29,252 bases of DNA, taken from JBBDNV01 sp040877415. GTDB lineage: Bacteria > Planctomycetota > Planctomycetia > Pirellulales > PALSA-1355. The DNA is taken from NCBI GenBank assembly GCA_040877415.1, contig JBBDNV010000064.1:1-29252 (forward strand), read 5' to 3'. The translations under genes and the position numbers were made by a program. Numbering within the stretch: position 1 is the stretch's first letter; each line of letters starts with the position of its first letter. Below are positions 8,701-15,018 of this stretch, one piece after another. The notes beneath the pieces were generated by a model. It worked only from the letters and a program-made list of their open reading frames with translations, ran no database searches and was not told the origin of the DNA.

Positions 8701-8798
8701 AAGCACAGGTCCGACTCGAACGCCGTCGGCCGGGCCAGGTAATGTCCCGGGCGCGGGCGACCGTCATGGATCGAGAGGCACTTTCTCATCGGAAGCAT
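5760..8798 (-). CDS. ELWxxDGT-repeat surface protein with LEPR-XLL-like start and duplicated C-terminal module
   Basis: 1012 aa from ATG 8798; ATG 8789 is equally possible and neither has a clear ribosome site. Residues about 33-44 contain 'FEALEDRRMLTA', a variant of the planctomycete LEPR-XLL export-associated motif. Residues about 50-475 hold eight ELWxxDGT repeats (one with DPGT, one with DGS) plus a degenerate 'EPW' unit, spaced about 47 residues, probably a propeller-like fold. Residues about 485-685 and 700-900 are two copies of one module ('LFYN.SKFDG..PAAN', then 'GVGGSDRVELIWAN'). Each copy ends in a dockerin-like Ca2+ loop: 'DFNRDGIVNAAD' is intact, while 'DFDRTGVVAAAD' has lost its third Asp. 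The last 100 residues are Ala/Asp/Glu-rich and low in complexity. It is likely exported and attached to the cell surface; its ligand is unknown. Confidence 0.85.
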   Translation of the reverse strand: MLPMRKCLSIHDGRPRPGHYLARPTAFESDLCFEALEDRRMLTAVPESLGEINPGGASNPAEFVNAGGMVFFSGDNGTNGPELWMTDGTIPGTLMVKDIRPLAAGSSPSYLTAVGGTLFFAADDGSNGVELWTSDGTSAGTTLVKNINLAGSSSPAELTNVNGTLYFRADNGANGAELWKSDGTDAGTVMVMDIHASAGSDPRYLIKIGGKLFFTADDGANGSELWMSDPGTSSTMMVKDINPGSYGSYAGYFRSMTNVGGILFFSALDSTNGFELWKSDGTMAGTTLVKDVRTGVASSFPFVMTDVGGTLFFTADDGATGFELWKSDGTELGTVPVKDINTGGAGSGPDALTNVGGTLLFRANDGTNGVELWKSDGSGAGTEIVLDINTSGSSTPRYLTNVSGTLYFRATEGTTAGLTGTELWSSDGTPGGTTLVADIAPAEPSSNPRGLANVTGTLFFSAESTANNQEPWIVRGPSASVAAARLFYNDSKFDGNNPAANAGDDAAIAIDKMAYMPDAGPATFANVSSYSKGINGVMFDLAGLYGTISAAALTVQKGTGNTPANWPLAPAPIDVVVRAGAGVGGSDRVELIWANEAINKTWLRVTVKANFNTNLAAPFTFLFGNAVGDSGMGNSPTAAITNAADEIFARNSVGPSQTVTSLADFNRDGIVNAADEIIARDNSGFLPLLNAVFSSVVGRHLFYNQSKFDGYDPAANSSDDAAIAPDKSAYLPGGGTATFGKITTYAHGINGIIIDISGSHPAISVADFTFNMGANNTPSTWAAAPAPTTVLVRSAAGVGGSDRVELIWANGAITNTWIEVIVAATTNTGLASPDVFFFGSRIGDTGTGSPTVAVTDASDEIDTRNNHGLGATITNLYDFDRTGVVAAADDIISRNNAGFTFKINITSPPAAPVAELQSSDGHRAAARDGLDAVGSFLAAASNSSGTFGAPRLSVDRLSPFDAGRPIAGAFHHAADDRGARARSMRAAIEQIAESLVLDDELLDELIAGLELG

Positions 8799-9053
8799 CG
8801 CGCACGTTCGATCGGCAACCGCGTGGAAGACGGGACATTGAAGCAGGACCACCGCCGCGGGACAGTTCCAGATGGCGGCGCTGCGCGGAAAGGTTCGGCG
8901 CGCGGGGGGCCATCCGCCAACGTTCCGGCAATGGGATCGGCTGTCGAGCGTCGAACTCGTCAAGACCCGAAACAGCTTCGACTCGTCAATCCCGCTTTGC
9001 TGAGGTCCCTCGCAGAAAAGCGCGCTCGGCAGACTCTATATTTAACGCACCTC
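8799..9053 (-). other. Long 5' leader ahead of the ELWxxDGT gene
   Basis: If the promoter at 9054-9082 is real, this gene has a leader of about 250 bases. The reading frame stays open back to a TTG at 8963, so an N-terminal extension of up to 55 residues (Pro/Arg-rich, not signal-like) cannot be excluded. I see no known riboswitch or RNA gene here. Confidence 0.3.
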
Positions 9054-9082
9054 AGTCTAGGTGACCCGCTGCGGAACGTCAA
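9054..9082 (-). promoter_or_regulatory. Candidate promoter of the ELWxxDGT gene
   Basis: On the minus strand TTGACG (9082-9077), a 17-base spacer and TAGACT (9059-9054) follow directly on the terminator of the preceding gene. A perfect 5-base inverted repeat, CACCT/AGGTG (9048-9063), overlaps the -10 box and could be an operator or a leader hairpin. Confidence 0.4.
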
Positions 9083-9104
9083 ATTAAATCGCCGAAACAT
9101 TGAC

Positions 9105-9160
9105 AAAAAACAGCGCAATCCGCACCGCCGACCGGGCAGCGTCCCGCCGCGGAATTGCGC
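9105..9160 (-). terminator. Rho-independent terminator after the Lys-rich small gene
   Basis: On the minus strand GCGCAATTCCGC (9160-9149) pairs with GCGGATTGCGC (9123-9113), leaving one bulged T. The 25-base loop can fold a GGG/CCC hairpin of its own. Two bases later comes a run of six T (9110-9105). It begins just after the stop codon of the gene ending at 9167. Confidence 0.75.
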
Positions 9161-9166
9161 GTCGAA

Positions 9167-9490
9167 CTAAACGGCCGTGCCCTTTGCGAGCCTTTGCAAT
9201 TCGTCATATGAATTGGCCCGCTTTACGGCCGCCAATCGCCGTTCGGCGTCTTCGATGGTTTCGATGAGCGCATCGATAGCGGCACTCTTGGCCTGGGGGA
9301 ACGTGGCGAATTCGCCCCCGCGCGCCTTGCCCTGCGACGTGACGCCCGAATGGCTGCCGGTCGACACGGACGAACCGGCCGAGTTGGCCGACGGGCCCTT
9401 CGGCGCCTGGGACCTGGCACGCGGCGAACCCACGCCGTGGACCGTCGCCTTTTTGGGTTTCTTGTCGGTGGCTTTGCGTTTTTTGGACAT
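9167..9490 (-). CDS. Small Lys-rich protein with helical C-terminus, unknown function
   Basis: 107 aa. The start at 9490 is set by GGGAG six bases ahead; a longer open frame upstream has no start signal. The first 17 residues are strongly basic (MSKKRKATDKKPKKATV), followed by a Ser/Gly/Pro-rich disordered linker. Residues about 60-107 appear to form two helices with 'FATFPQAKSAAIDALIETIE' and then alternating charged and hydrophobic residues ending '..SYDELQRLAKG'. I have an impression of similar short planctomycete proteins but know no function. A basic tail might bind nucleic acid; the C-terminal helices might pair. It stands alone, with its own terminator and a 148-base gap from the dipeptidase gene. 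Confidence 0.6.
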   Translation of the reverse strand: MSKKRKATDKKPKKATVHGVGSPRARSQAPKGPSANSAGSSVSTGSHSGVTSQGKARGGEFATFPQAKSAAIDALIETIEDAERRLAAVKRANSYDELQRLAKGTAV

Positions 9491-9638
9491 CTGCGGCTCC
9501 CGTACGATGTGGCTCGTCGATGCGTCTTCGTGGATGCCCTCGGGCACGCTTGTGGCTGGGTACGGACAAAAGTTCTCCGTCGGCTCGAACGTATCACCAA
9601 TACCGCACGGGAGCGGGTTTGTCGACTGGGCACGCCAC

Positions 9639-10703
9639 CTAGCCCCAGGCGGCTTCGAGAAAGCGGAGCCAGTTGCCGTGCATAATCCCCGCAACGTCCG
9701 CCCGGCTGTAGCCGCGCTTGGCAAGTAATTCGCTCACGCGGACCAGATCGGCGATGGTGCCGAGATCCTGGGGGGTTTGTTCGCGGCCGAAACCGCCGTC
9801 CAGGTCGGTGCCGATGCCCGAGTGCAGCGCGTTGCCGGCCAACTGGCAGACGTGATCGATGTGATCCACCACGTGCCCAAGCACGACACCGGTCGCCTCG
9901 GGGGTTGTTTCGCCGCGTTTCCAGCCCGGCACCAACATCCACGCGTCGAGCGCCGCGCCGATCACCGCGCCGCGTTCAACCAGGGCTTTGATCTGCTCAT
10001 CGGTGAATTGCCGCGTGTCGTCGACCAGCGCCCGGCAGTTCGAGTGACTGGCCCACACCGGCCCGTGAAAGTGATCGATCGCTTCCCAAAAACTTTCGTC
10101 GCACAGGTGCGTGGCGTCGAGAATGAATCCGAGCCTCTCCATTTCGGCCAACAGCTCGCGGCCGCGCGGGCCCAGGCCGCCGGTGGCGTGCGTTCCTTGT
10201 GCATAGGTGCCCGGTCCGTAGTGGGCCGGCCCGATCGCGCGCAAACCTTGTTCATACGCCCGCGCCAGGTGCTTGGGCGACAGCATCGAATCAGCCCCCT
10301 CGAGACTCAGAACGTAGCCGATCGGCGCGTCGGTCGACGAGTTCTGCCAAAGCTCGACGTGTTTTTTTAAACCGGCCGAGTCGCGGATCTGTACCATCTG
10401 GCCGACTTCCTCCATGGCGCGATACCAGGCCAATTGCCCCTGCGTTTGCGCCCAGGCAGCTTCCGGCGAATGGAATCCGCGCAGCGGATTGCCGGGTTTC
10501 ACGTAGCGCGCGATCAGCGTGGCCACGCAGATGCCGACCCCTCCCTTGCGCATCTCTTCCAGGCAAACGGTCCCTTTGCCGCGGTCAGGCTTGTCGGTTT
10601 GGCCGCTTTCGCGGGCGCGGATTTCTTCGATGCCGCGCGTCAGATCGCGGTTCCACTCTAGCGCATTCATGCTCAAATCCAGGTGCGCGTCGAAAATCAG
10701 CAT
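9639..10703 (-). CDS. Membrane-dipeptidase-family (M19) metallopeptidase
   Basis: 354 aa, starting at ATG 10703 with a weak GGGAA ahead. The zinc ligands of peptidase family M19 are all visible in the usual order and spacing: His7 and Asp9 (FDAHLD), bridging Glu135 (SLEGAD), His199 (DATHLCDES) and His220 (WASHSNCRAL). An Asp in 'GIGTDLDGGFG' (298-306) fits the catalytic or substrate-binding position. The family hydrolyses dipeptides, often with D- or dehydro-residues at the C-terminal side. There is no signal peptide, so it is probably cytoplasmic. It diverges from a broken MFS transporter gene with 149 bases between the starts; a shared function (uptake then hydrolysis) is possible but untested. 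The exact substrate cannot be read from the sequence. Confidence 0.9.
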   Translation of the reverse strand: MLIFDAHLDLSMNALEWNRDLTRGIEEIRARESGQTDKPDRGKGTVCLEEMRKGGVGICVATLIARYVKPGNPLRGFHSPEAAWAQTQGQLAWYRAMEEVGQMVQIRDSAGLKKHVELWQNSSTDAPIGYVLSLEGADSMLSPKHLARAYEQGLRAIGPAHYGPGTYAQGTHATGGLGPRGRELLAEMERLGFILDATHLCDESFWEAIDHFHGPVWASHSNCRALVDDTRQFTDEQIKALVERGAVIGAALDAWMLVPGWKRGETTPEATGVVLGHVVDHIDHVCQLAGNALHSGIGTDLDGGFGREQTPQDLGTIADLVRVSELLAKRGYSRADVAGIMHGNWLRFLEAAWG

Positions 10704-10852
10704 GGACCGTTTCCCGTGTTCGCGATTGTTTGGACGATTGCCGTGGTGATCGCCGGCCGTTACTTTGGATTCGCCCATGCTATCGTTCGGCCGAGCATGC
10801 CGCAACGCGCGTCCTGCCGCTTGCGGCTGAGCACAGAAAACGGAATTCCGCC

Positions 10853-12230
10853 GTGCCCGATCCGCGCCAAAAACCCACGATGGTCCGCTACGGCGTGTTG
10901 GCGTTTTCGGTTTCCATGTCGGTGATTCTGTATTTGGATCGCATGGCCATTTCCGTGGCCATGCCGGCGATCGCCGCCGATCTCAACGTGGATATCAAAT
11001 ATGTCGCCGACTCGGTGGGCGCCTTCTTCTGGTGCTATGCCCTGTTTCAAGTCCCCACCGGGTGGCTGGGGGCCCCCAGGGGGGGTCGCCGGGCTCTGAC
11101 GCTGTACGTGGTGGCCTGGTCGCTGGCGGTTGCCGGGCTGGGGCTGGTCGGCGGATTGGCGTCGCTCATCGCGATGCGCCGTGCTGGGCATCGGACAAGC
11201 CGGCGCCTACGCGACGACCGCCAGCTACCTGCGCCGCTGGATGCCCTTTTCGACGCGCGGATTTGCCAATAGCGCCGTTTCGCTCGGCGGCCGGGCCGGC
11301 GGCGTCTTGGCGCCTTCGCTGACTTCGCTCGGCATGTCCCTGGTGGCTTTTTGGGGCGTTAGCGCCGGACGCTGGCGGCCGGTCTTTATCGGCTACGGCA
11401 TCGTGGGACTCGTTTGGGCCTGGTTCTTCTGGCGCTGGTTTCGCGACAACCCGCGCGAGCATCCAAGCGCCAACCCCGCCGAAGCCGCCCTCATCGAAGG
11501 ACCCAGCGCCGCCTCGGTTGTCGAGAGAGACGACGACAAAACGGATGAAAAAAGTGTCAGGAACCATTTCGGTGAGTTGGCTCCACCCACGCTTTCCGTG
11601 CGGGCGCTTGTGAGTCACCGCGGGCTGCAAGTTCTGGGGGTCGTCAGCTTCGCCATCAACGTCGGCTGGATCTTCGTCGGCACGCTTTTGCCCACCTACT
11701 TGATCAACGTGCACGGCCAAAGCGAGATCGAAGCCGGGTTCGCCACCAGCCTCGTGGCGTTTGCCGGAATGGCCGGCTGCCTGGCCGGCGGTTTTGCGAC
11801 CGATATTCTGGTTCGCCGTCTCGGCCTGGCGTGGGGACGCCGCGTGCCGGCCATGATTGCGTACGGCGGCGCCGCCGTGTGTTACGGCTTCTGTTATTTT
11901 CTCGACGATCCGCGCGCCATCGTGACGATTCTGGTCGTCGCCTCTTTCATGGGCGATTTCGGACTCGGCACGATTTGGTGCACGTTTCAGGACATCGGCG
12001 GCGTGTTCGCCGGCACCGTGCTGGGCGCCGCCAACATGTGCGGCAACTTCGGCGCCGCAAGCGCCAGCTCGTTCGTCCCCCGGCTGGCCGAACAATTCGG
12101 CTGGTCCGCAAGTTTCGCCCTTTCGGCCGCGGCGTACACGATTGGCGCCTTCGGCTGGTTGCTCGTCGACCCGCGGGTGCCGATTGCTGTGTCCAGCAGT
12201 CAAACTTCCTCTGAAGCAACAGCCAGGTAG
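10853..12230 (+). pseudogene. MFS transporter (ACS-like), split by one frameshift
   Basis: The N-terminal part starts at GTG 10853 or ATG 10880 and runs to about 11180 in one frame. It carries typical helix 1-4 sequence ('YLDRMAISVAMPAIAADL', 'ALFQVPTGWLG'). The protein then continues in the next frame from about 11181 ('VLGIGQAGAYATTASYLRR') to the stop at 12230. The break lies within codons for A-M-R at 11171-11180, and losing two bases or gaining one would explain it. The rest is intact, with a central charged loop and six more helices. ACS-type members import organic anions such as sugar acids. The cytoplasmic motif usually read G-x-L-x-D-R-x-G is altered to GWLGAPRGG, which may be a second sign of decay. 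An assembly or base-calling error is an alternative, because G runs are near (11067-11086). Confidence 0.8.
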
Positions 12231-12232
12231 GC

Positions 12233-12249
12233 GCTGAGCGGCATTCAGC
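12233..12249. terminator. Weak hairpin between convergent genes
   Basis: GCTGA and TCAGC form a 5-base stem around a 7-base loop in the 27-base gap between the MFS gene and the convergent unknown gene. There is no T-run, so a terminator role is only suggested by position. Confidence 0.22.
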
Positions 12250-12257
12250 CCGCCGAA

Positions 12258-12884
12258 TTAGCGATGCCGCTTTGCGGATCGTCGTTGTTGCCGGAGCACG
12301 TCGATCAGCAACCTGTCGCCGGAATCAAAGCCGACAGCTACAGCTCGCAGTGGTGTGTTGCCTAGGAGCATGGGCTGCATTGCCCCACGACACCAGCGCG
12401 CTGCGATCAAGGAGACATATCCCAGGCATAGCACATACTCCGCGAAATTCGATACGTCCGATTTCTTCTCGTAGGCCGTCTTGTAGATTGAATCGAGCAC
12501 AGTCGAATCTGCGTACCTGCCGTCCGGAAAATACCCGGGATTGCACGGCCAGTCCGGGTCTTCTCTTTTTGGATCGAAACGCGTCGAGCCGCACAAGTAC
12601 AGACCTGCAGTCGGCTCGCCGTCCACGATGGGGTTAAAAAGCCCGAACCAAAAGCCATTGATTTCGTTTTCTGGCGGCTCGGCAATTAAGAGCTGCTTCA
12701 GCCAATGCGCAAGCTGGCGACAATCACCTTCGAAGTTAAGTGTTGACAACTTTTTCCAGATCGGGGACGGCTGGAGTTTGTTGCAAAGCTGGAGCAGGCT
12801 GGCAATGCCTTCAGAAACCGAAGTCCGTTCTTGAATGATTGACTCGATGTGACGGTAAGCAGTCTGATACGCGGTACATTTCAT
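12258..12884 (-). CDS. Unrecognised 208-residue protein, AT-richer than neighbours
   Basis: 208 aa. The start at 12884 is fixed by TGGAGG six bases ahead; open frame continues upstream to 12968 but crosses the likely promoter. No signal peptide or membrane helix is apparent. The N-terminal 75 residues look helical, including a W-K-K and an 'AHWLKQLL' segment. The middle is rich in Trp, Gly, Asn and Pro ('GFWFGLFNP', 'GLYLCGSTRFD', 'YFPDGRYADS'), and the end is basic (QQRRSAKRHR). I do not recognise the family. Its size, soluble character, own promoter and lower GC recall lone cargo genes such as immunity proteins, but no toxin gene is next to it. It faces the MFS gene and diverges from the DUF1549 gene. 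Confidence 0.6.
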   Translation of the reverse strand: MKCTAYQTAYRHIESIIQERTSVSEGIASLLQLCNKLQPSPIWKKLSTLNFEGDCRQLAHWLKQLLIAEPPENEINGFWFGLFNPIVDGEPTAGLYLCGSTRFDPKREDPDWPCNPGYFPDGRYADSTVLDSIYKTAYEKKSDVSNFAEYVLCLGYVSLIAARWCRGAMQPMLLGNTPLRAVAVGFDSGDRLLIDVLRQQRRSAKRHR

Positions 12885-12944
12885 CAAGGACCTCCATCCA
12901 GCTTTGGCCTCGACCACTGCGTCGCGCATGTCCGTTGGGAGAGG

Positions 12945-12950
12945 ATTATA
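12945..12950 (-). promoter_or_regulatory. -10 box of the unrecognised gene
   Basis: A perfect TATAAT on the minus strand, rare in this GC-rich window, lies about 60 bases ahead of the ATG at 12884. No good -35 box is seen at 16-18 bases. Confidence 0.4.
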
Positions 12951-13018
12951 TTGTTTGACACCGTCCACAACGAGGATAGGAAGCGCCCTGGCCGCGAATT
13001 CGCCGCATACCGGCGCAA

Positions 13019-13047
13019 TTGAACGCCGCCGGGGAGTGGCTTACACT
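13019..13047 (+). promoter_or_regulatory. Candidate promoter of the DUF1549/DUF1501 pair
   Basis: TTGAAC (13019-13024), a 17-base spacer and TACACT (13042-13047) give 4 of 6 matches in each hexamer. A perfect CACTC-TACG-GAGTG hairpin follows at 13061-13074, in what would be the start of the transcript, about 35 bases ahead of the start codon. Confidence 0.38.
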
Positions 13048-13107
13048 GATGGCAGCCTGGCACTCTACGGAGTGTGAATAGTTGTCCGCGGTGAGGGCCG
13101 AGAATTG

Positions 13108-15018
13108 ATGTGCACCACGGAGAAACGACAGTCGCCAATCGCCCCAAGCGCGCTGGCGCTTGGCTCGCTGGTCTGCGCGTTGGCGATCGGCGCCACGCAA
13201 TCCGCCGCCGCGGAACGATCGAGCGAACTTTGGGCCCTCGAGCCGGTTGTCCGGTCGGAACTGCCGGCGGTCAAGGATTTCCAGTGGATTCAAACTCCCG
13301 TCGATCGCTACATCCTGGCCCGATTGGAAGCCAAGGGCTGGCGGCCGGCCGTGCCCGTTTCGCGGGCGAAGCTCATTCGCAGGGCCTGTTTCGACCTGTG
13401 GGGGCTGCCCCCTTCGCCCGACGCGGTGCGCTCGTTCGTGGCGGATGAGCGGCACGATGCCTACGAGCGGCTGGTCGATCATTTGCTGGCCAGCCCGCGC
13501 TACGGTGAGCGTTGGGCCCGCTACTGGCTTGACCTGGTGCGGTTTGCCGAAACGAACGGCTACGAGCGCGACGCGCTGAAGAAGAACGCCTGGCGCTATC
13601 GCGATTGGGTCATTGGGGCGCTCAACGACGACATGCCGTACGACCGTTTTGTCGCCGAGCAGCTTGCCGGCGACGAGCTGCCCGATGCCGACGAACGGTC
13701 GCGGATCGCCACGGGCTTTTTGCGCGTCGGCACGTTCGACGACGAGCCGAACGACCCGCTGCAATACAAGTTCGAGCAGCTCGACGATTTGATCCACGCC
13801 ACCAGCACGGCGTTTCTGGCCGTCACGCTCAAGTGTGCGCGGTGTCACGATCACAAGTTCGATCCGATTCCGCAGATCGATTACTACGCGGCGCTGAATT
13901 TCTTCATCGGCGGCAAGCCGGCTGAGGGCGAGCTGCTCGCGTTCACCGACGCCGGGCCGCAGCCGCCCGCCGTGAATCTGCTGGCCGGTGGCGATCCCAA
14001 ACGCGCCGGCGAGACCGTGCCACCGCGATTTCTGTCGATGATTCCGGCAATCGCTCGCCCGGTGGAACCGCCGGCGGCCGAAGCGAAAACCAGCGGCCGG
14101 CGGCTGCAGCTCGCCCGCTGGATTACCGACCGGCGGAATCCGCTGACCGCCCGGGTCATGGTCAATCGTCTCTGGCAGCATCATTTCGGCGACGGGCTGG
14201 TGCGCACGCCCGACAATTTTGGCGCGCTGGGCAGCCGGCCCACGCATCCCGAGCTGCTCGATTGGCTCGCCAGCGAACTCATGGACGGCGGGTGGCGGTT
14301 GAAGCGGCTGCACAGGACGATCATGCTGTCGGCCTCCTACCGGATGGACTCGACGCACCCGCGCGAGACGGAATACTCGGGAATCGACTTCGCCAACGAG
14401 CTGTGGTGGCGGCGCAACCGCGTGCGGCTCGAATCGGAACCGCTGCGCGACGCGATGCTGGCCGCCAGCGGGCGGTTGAATCTCACCGCGGGCGGCCCCA
14501 GCTTTTTTCCGCCGGCCTCGAAAGAGGCGCTCGAAGGACTGTCGAAAAAAGGGGACGCCTGGGGCGCGTCGCCTGCCGAGGAACAGCGCCGCCGCAGCGT
14601 CTATATGATGACCAAGCGGTCGCTTTTGCTGCCGCTGATGACGACGTTCGATTTCGCCGATACGACCCAGCCTTGCAGCCGGCGAAACGTCTCGACCGTG
14701 GCGCCGCAGGCGTTGGCGCTGTTGAACAACGATTTTGTGCACGCAGAGAGCGCGGCGCTTGCGAAGCGAGTGCGCCGCGAGGCCGGCGAAGTCGAAACGG
14801 CCCAAATCGAGCATGCCTGGTGGCTTGCCCTCAGCCGCGCTCCCAGCGAAAGCGAACGCGCCAGCGCGCTTGGCCATTTACAGACGCAGTGCAAGAATCT
14901 GGCCGAACGGGCGGCCGCCGAAGGCAAATCGATTTCCGACGACGAAGCTCGGGGGCCAGCGTTGGCTTCGCTGTGTCACGTGCTGTTGAACCTCAACGAG
15001 TTCATCTATGTCGACTAA
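13108..15018 (+). CDS. DUF1549/DUF1553 (PSD1-type) exported protein
   Basis: 636 aa. ATG 13108 follows GTGAGG; a TTG one codon earlier is also possible. A signal peptide ends near SAAAE (residue 36). DUF1549 spans about 58-265, with 'PRYGERWARYWLDLVRFAETNGYE' as its core (my wording from 130 to 152 in two adjoining pieces) and a CARCH sequence (C243, C246, H247) followed by DHKFDPI. DUF1553 spans about 330-600 ('NPLTARVMVNRLWQHHFG', 'APQALALLNN'). The function of these planctomycete families is not established. Unlike many members it has no separate N-terminal cytochrome-like domain and has only a short connector between the two domains. It overlaps the DUF1501 gene by 11 bases, so the two are almost certainly co-translated. 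Confidence 0.9.
   Translation: MCTTEKRQSPIAPSALALGSLVCALAIGATQSAAAERSSELWALEPVVRSELPAVKDFQWIQTPVDRYILARLEAKGWRPAVPVSRAKLIRRACFDLWGLPPSPDAVRSFVADERHDAYERLVDHLLASPRYGERWARYWLDLVRFAETNGYERDALKKNAWRYRDWVIGALNDDMPYDRFVAEQLAGDELPDADERSRIATGFLRVGTFDDEPNDPLQYKFEQLDDLIHATSTAFLAVTLKCARCHDHKFDPIPQIDYYAALNFFIGGKPAEGELLAFTDAGPQPPAVNLLAGGDPKRAGETVPPRFLSMIPAIARPVEPPAAEAKTSGRRLQLARWITDRRNPLTARVMVNRLWQHHFGDGLVRTPDNFGALGSRPTHPELLDWLASELMDGGWRLKRLHRTIMLSASYRMDSTHPRETEYSGIDFANELWWRRNRVRLESEPLRDAMLAASGRLNLTAGGPSFFPPASKEALEGLSKKGDAWGASPAEEQRRRSVYMMTKRSLLLPLMTTFDFADTTQPCSRRNVSTVAPQALALLNNDFVHAESAALAKRVRREAGEVETAQIEHAWWLALSRAPSESERASALGHLQTQCKNLAERAAAEGKSISDDEARGPALASLCHVLLNLNEFIYVD

Noticed and set aside
11550..11570. 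AAAAAAGTGTCAGGAACC inside the MFS gene, recalling intergenic repeat strings
   Set aside because: Similarity to the repeat found here is limited to a few bases, and a charged loop is normal at this place in the transporter.
13837..13851. CxxCH in the DUF1549 domains as proof of a c-type cytochrome
   Set aside because: The sequence is a conserved part of DUF1549 with HDHKFDP following; no separate cytochrome domain or heme ligand is apparent, so haem binding remains only a possibility.
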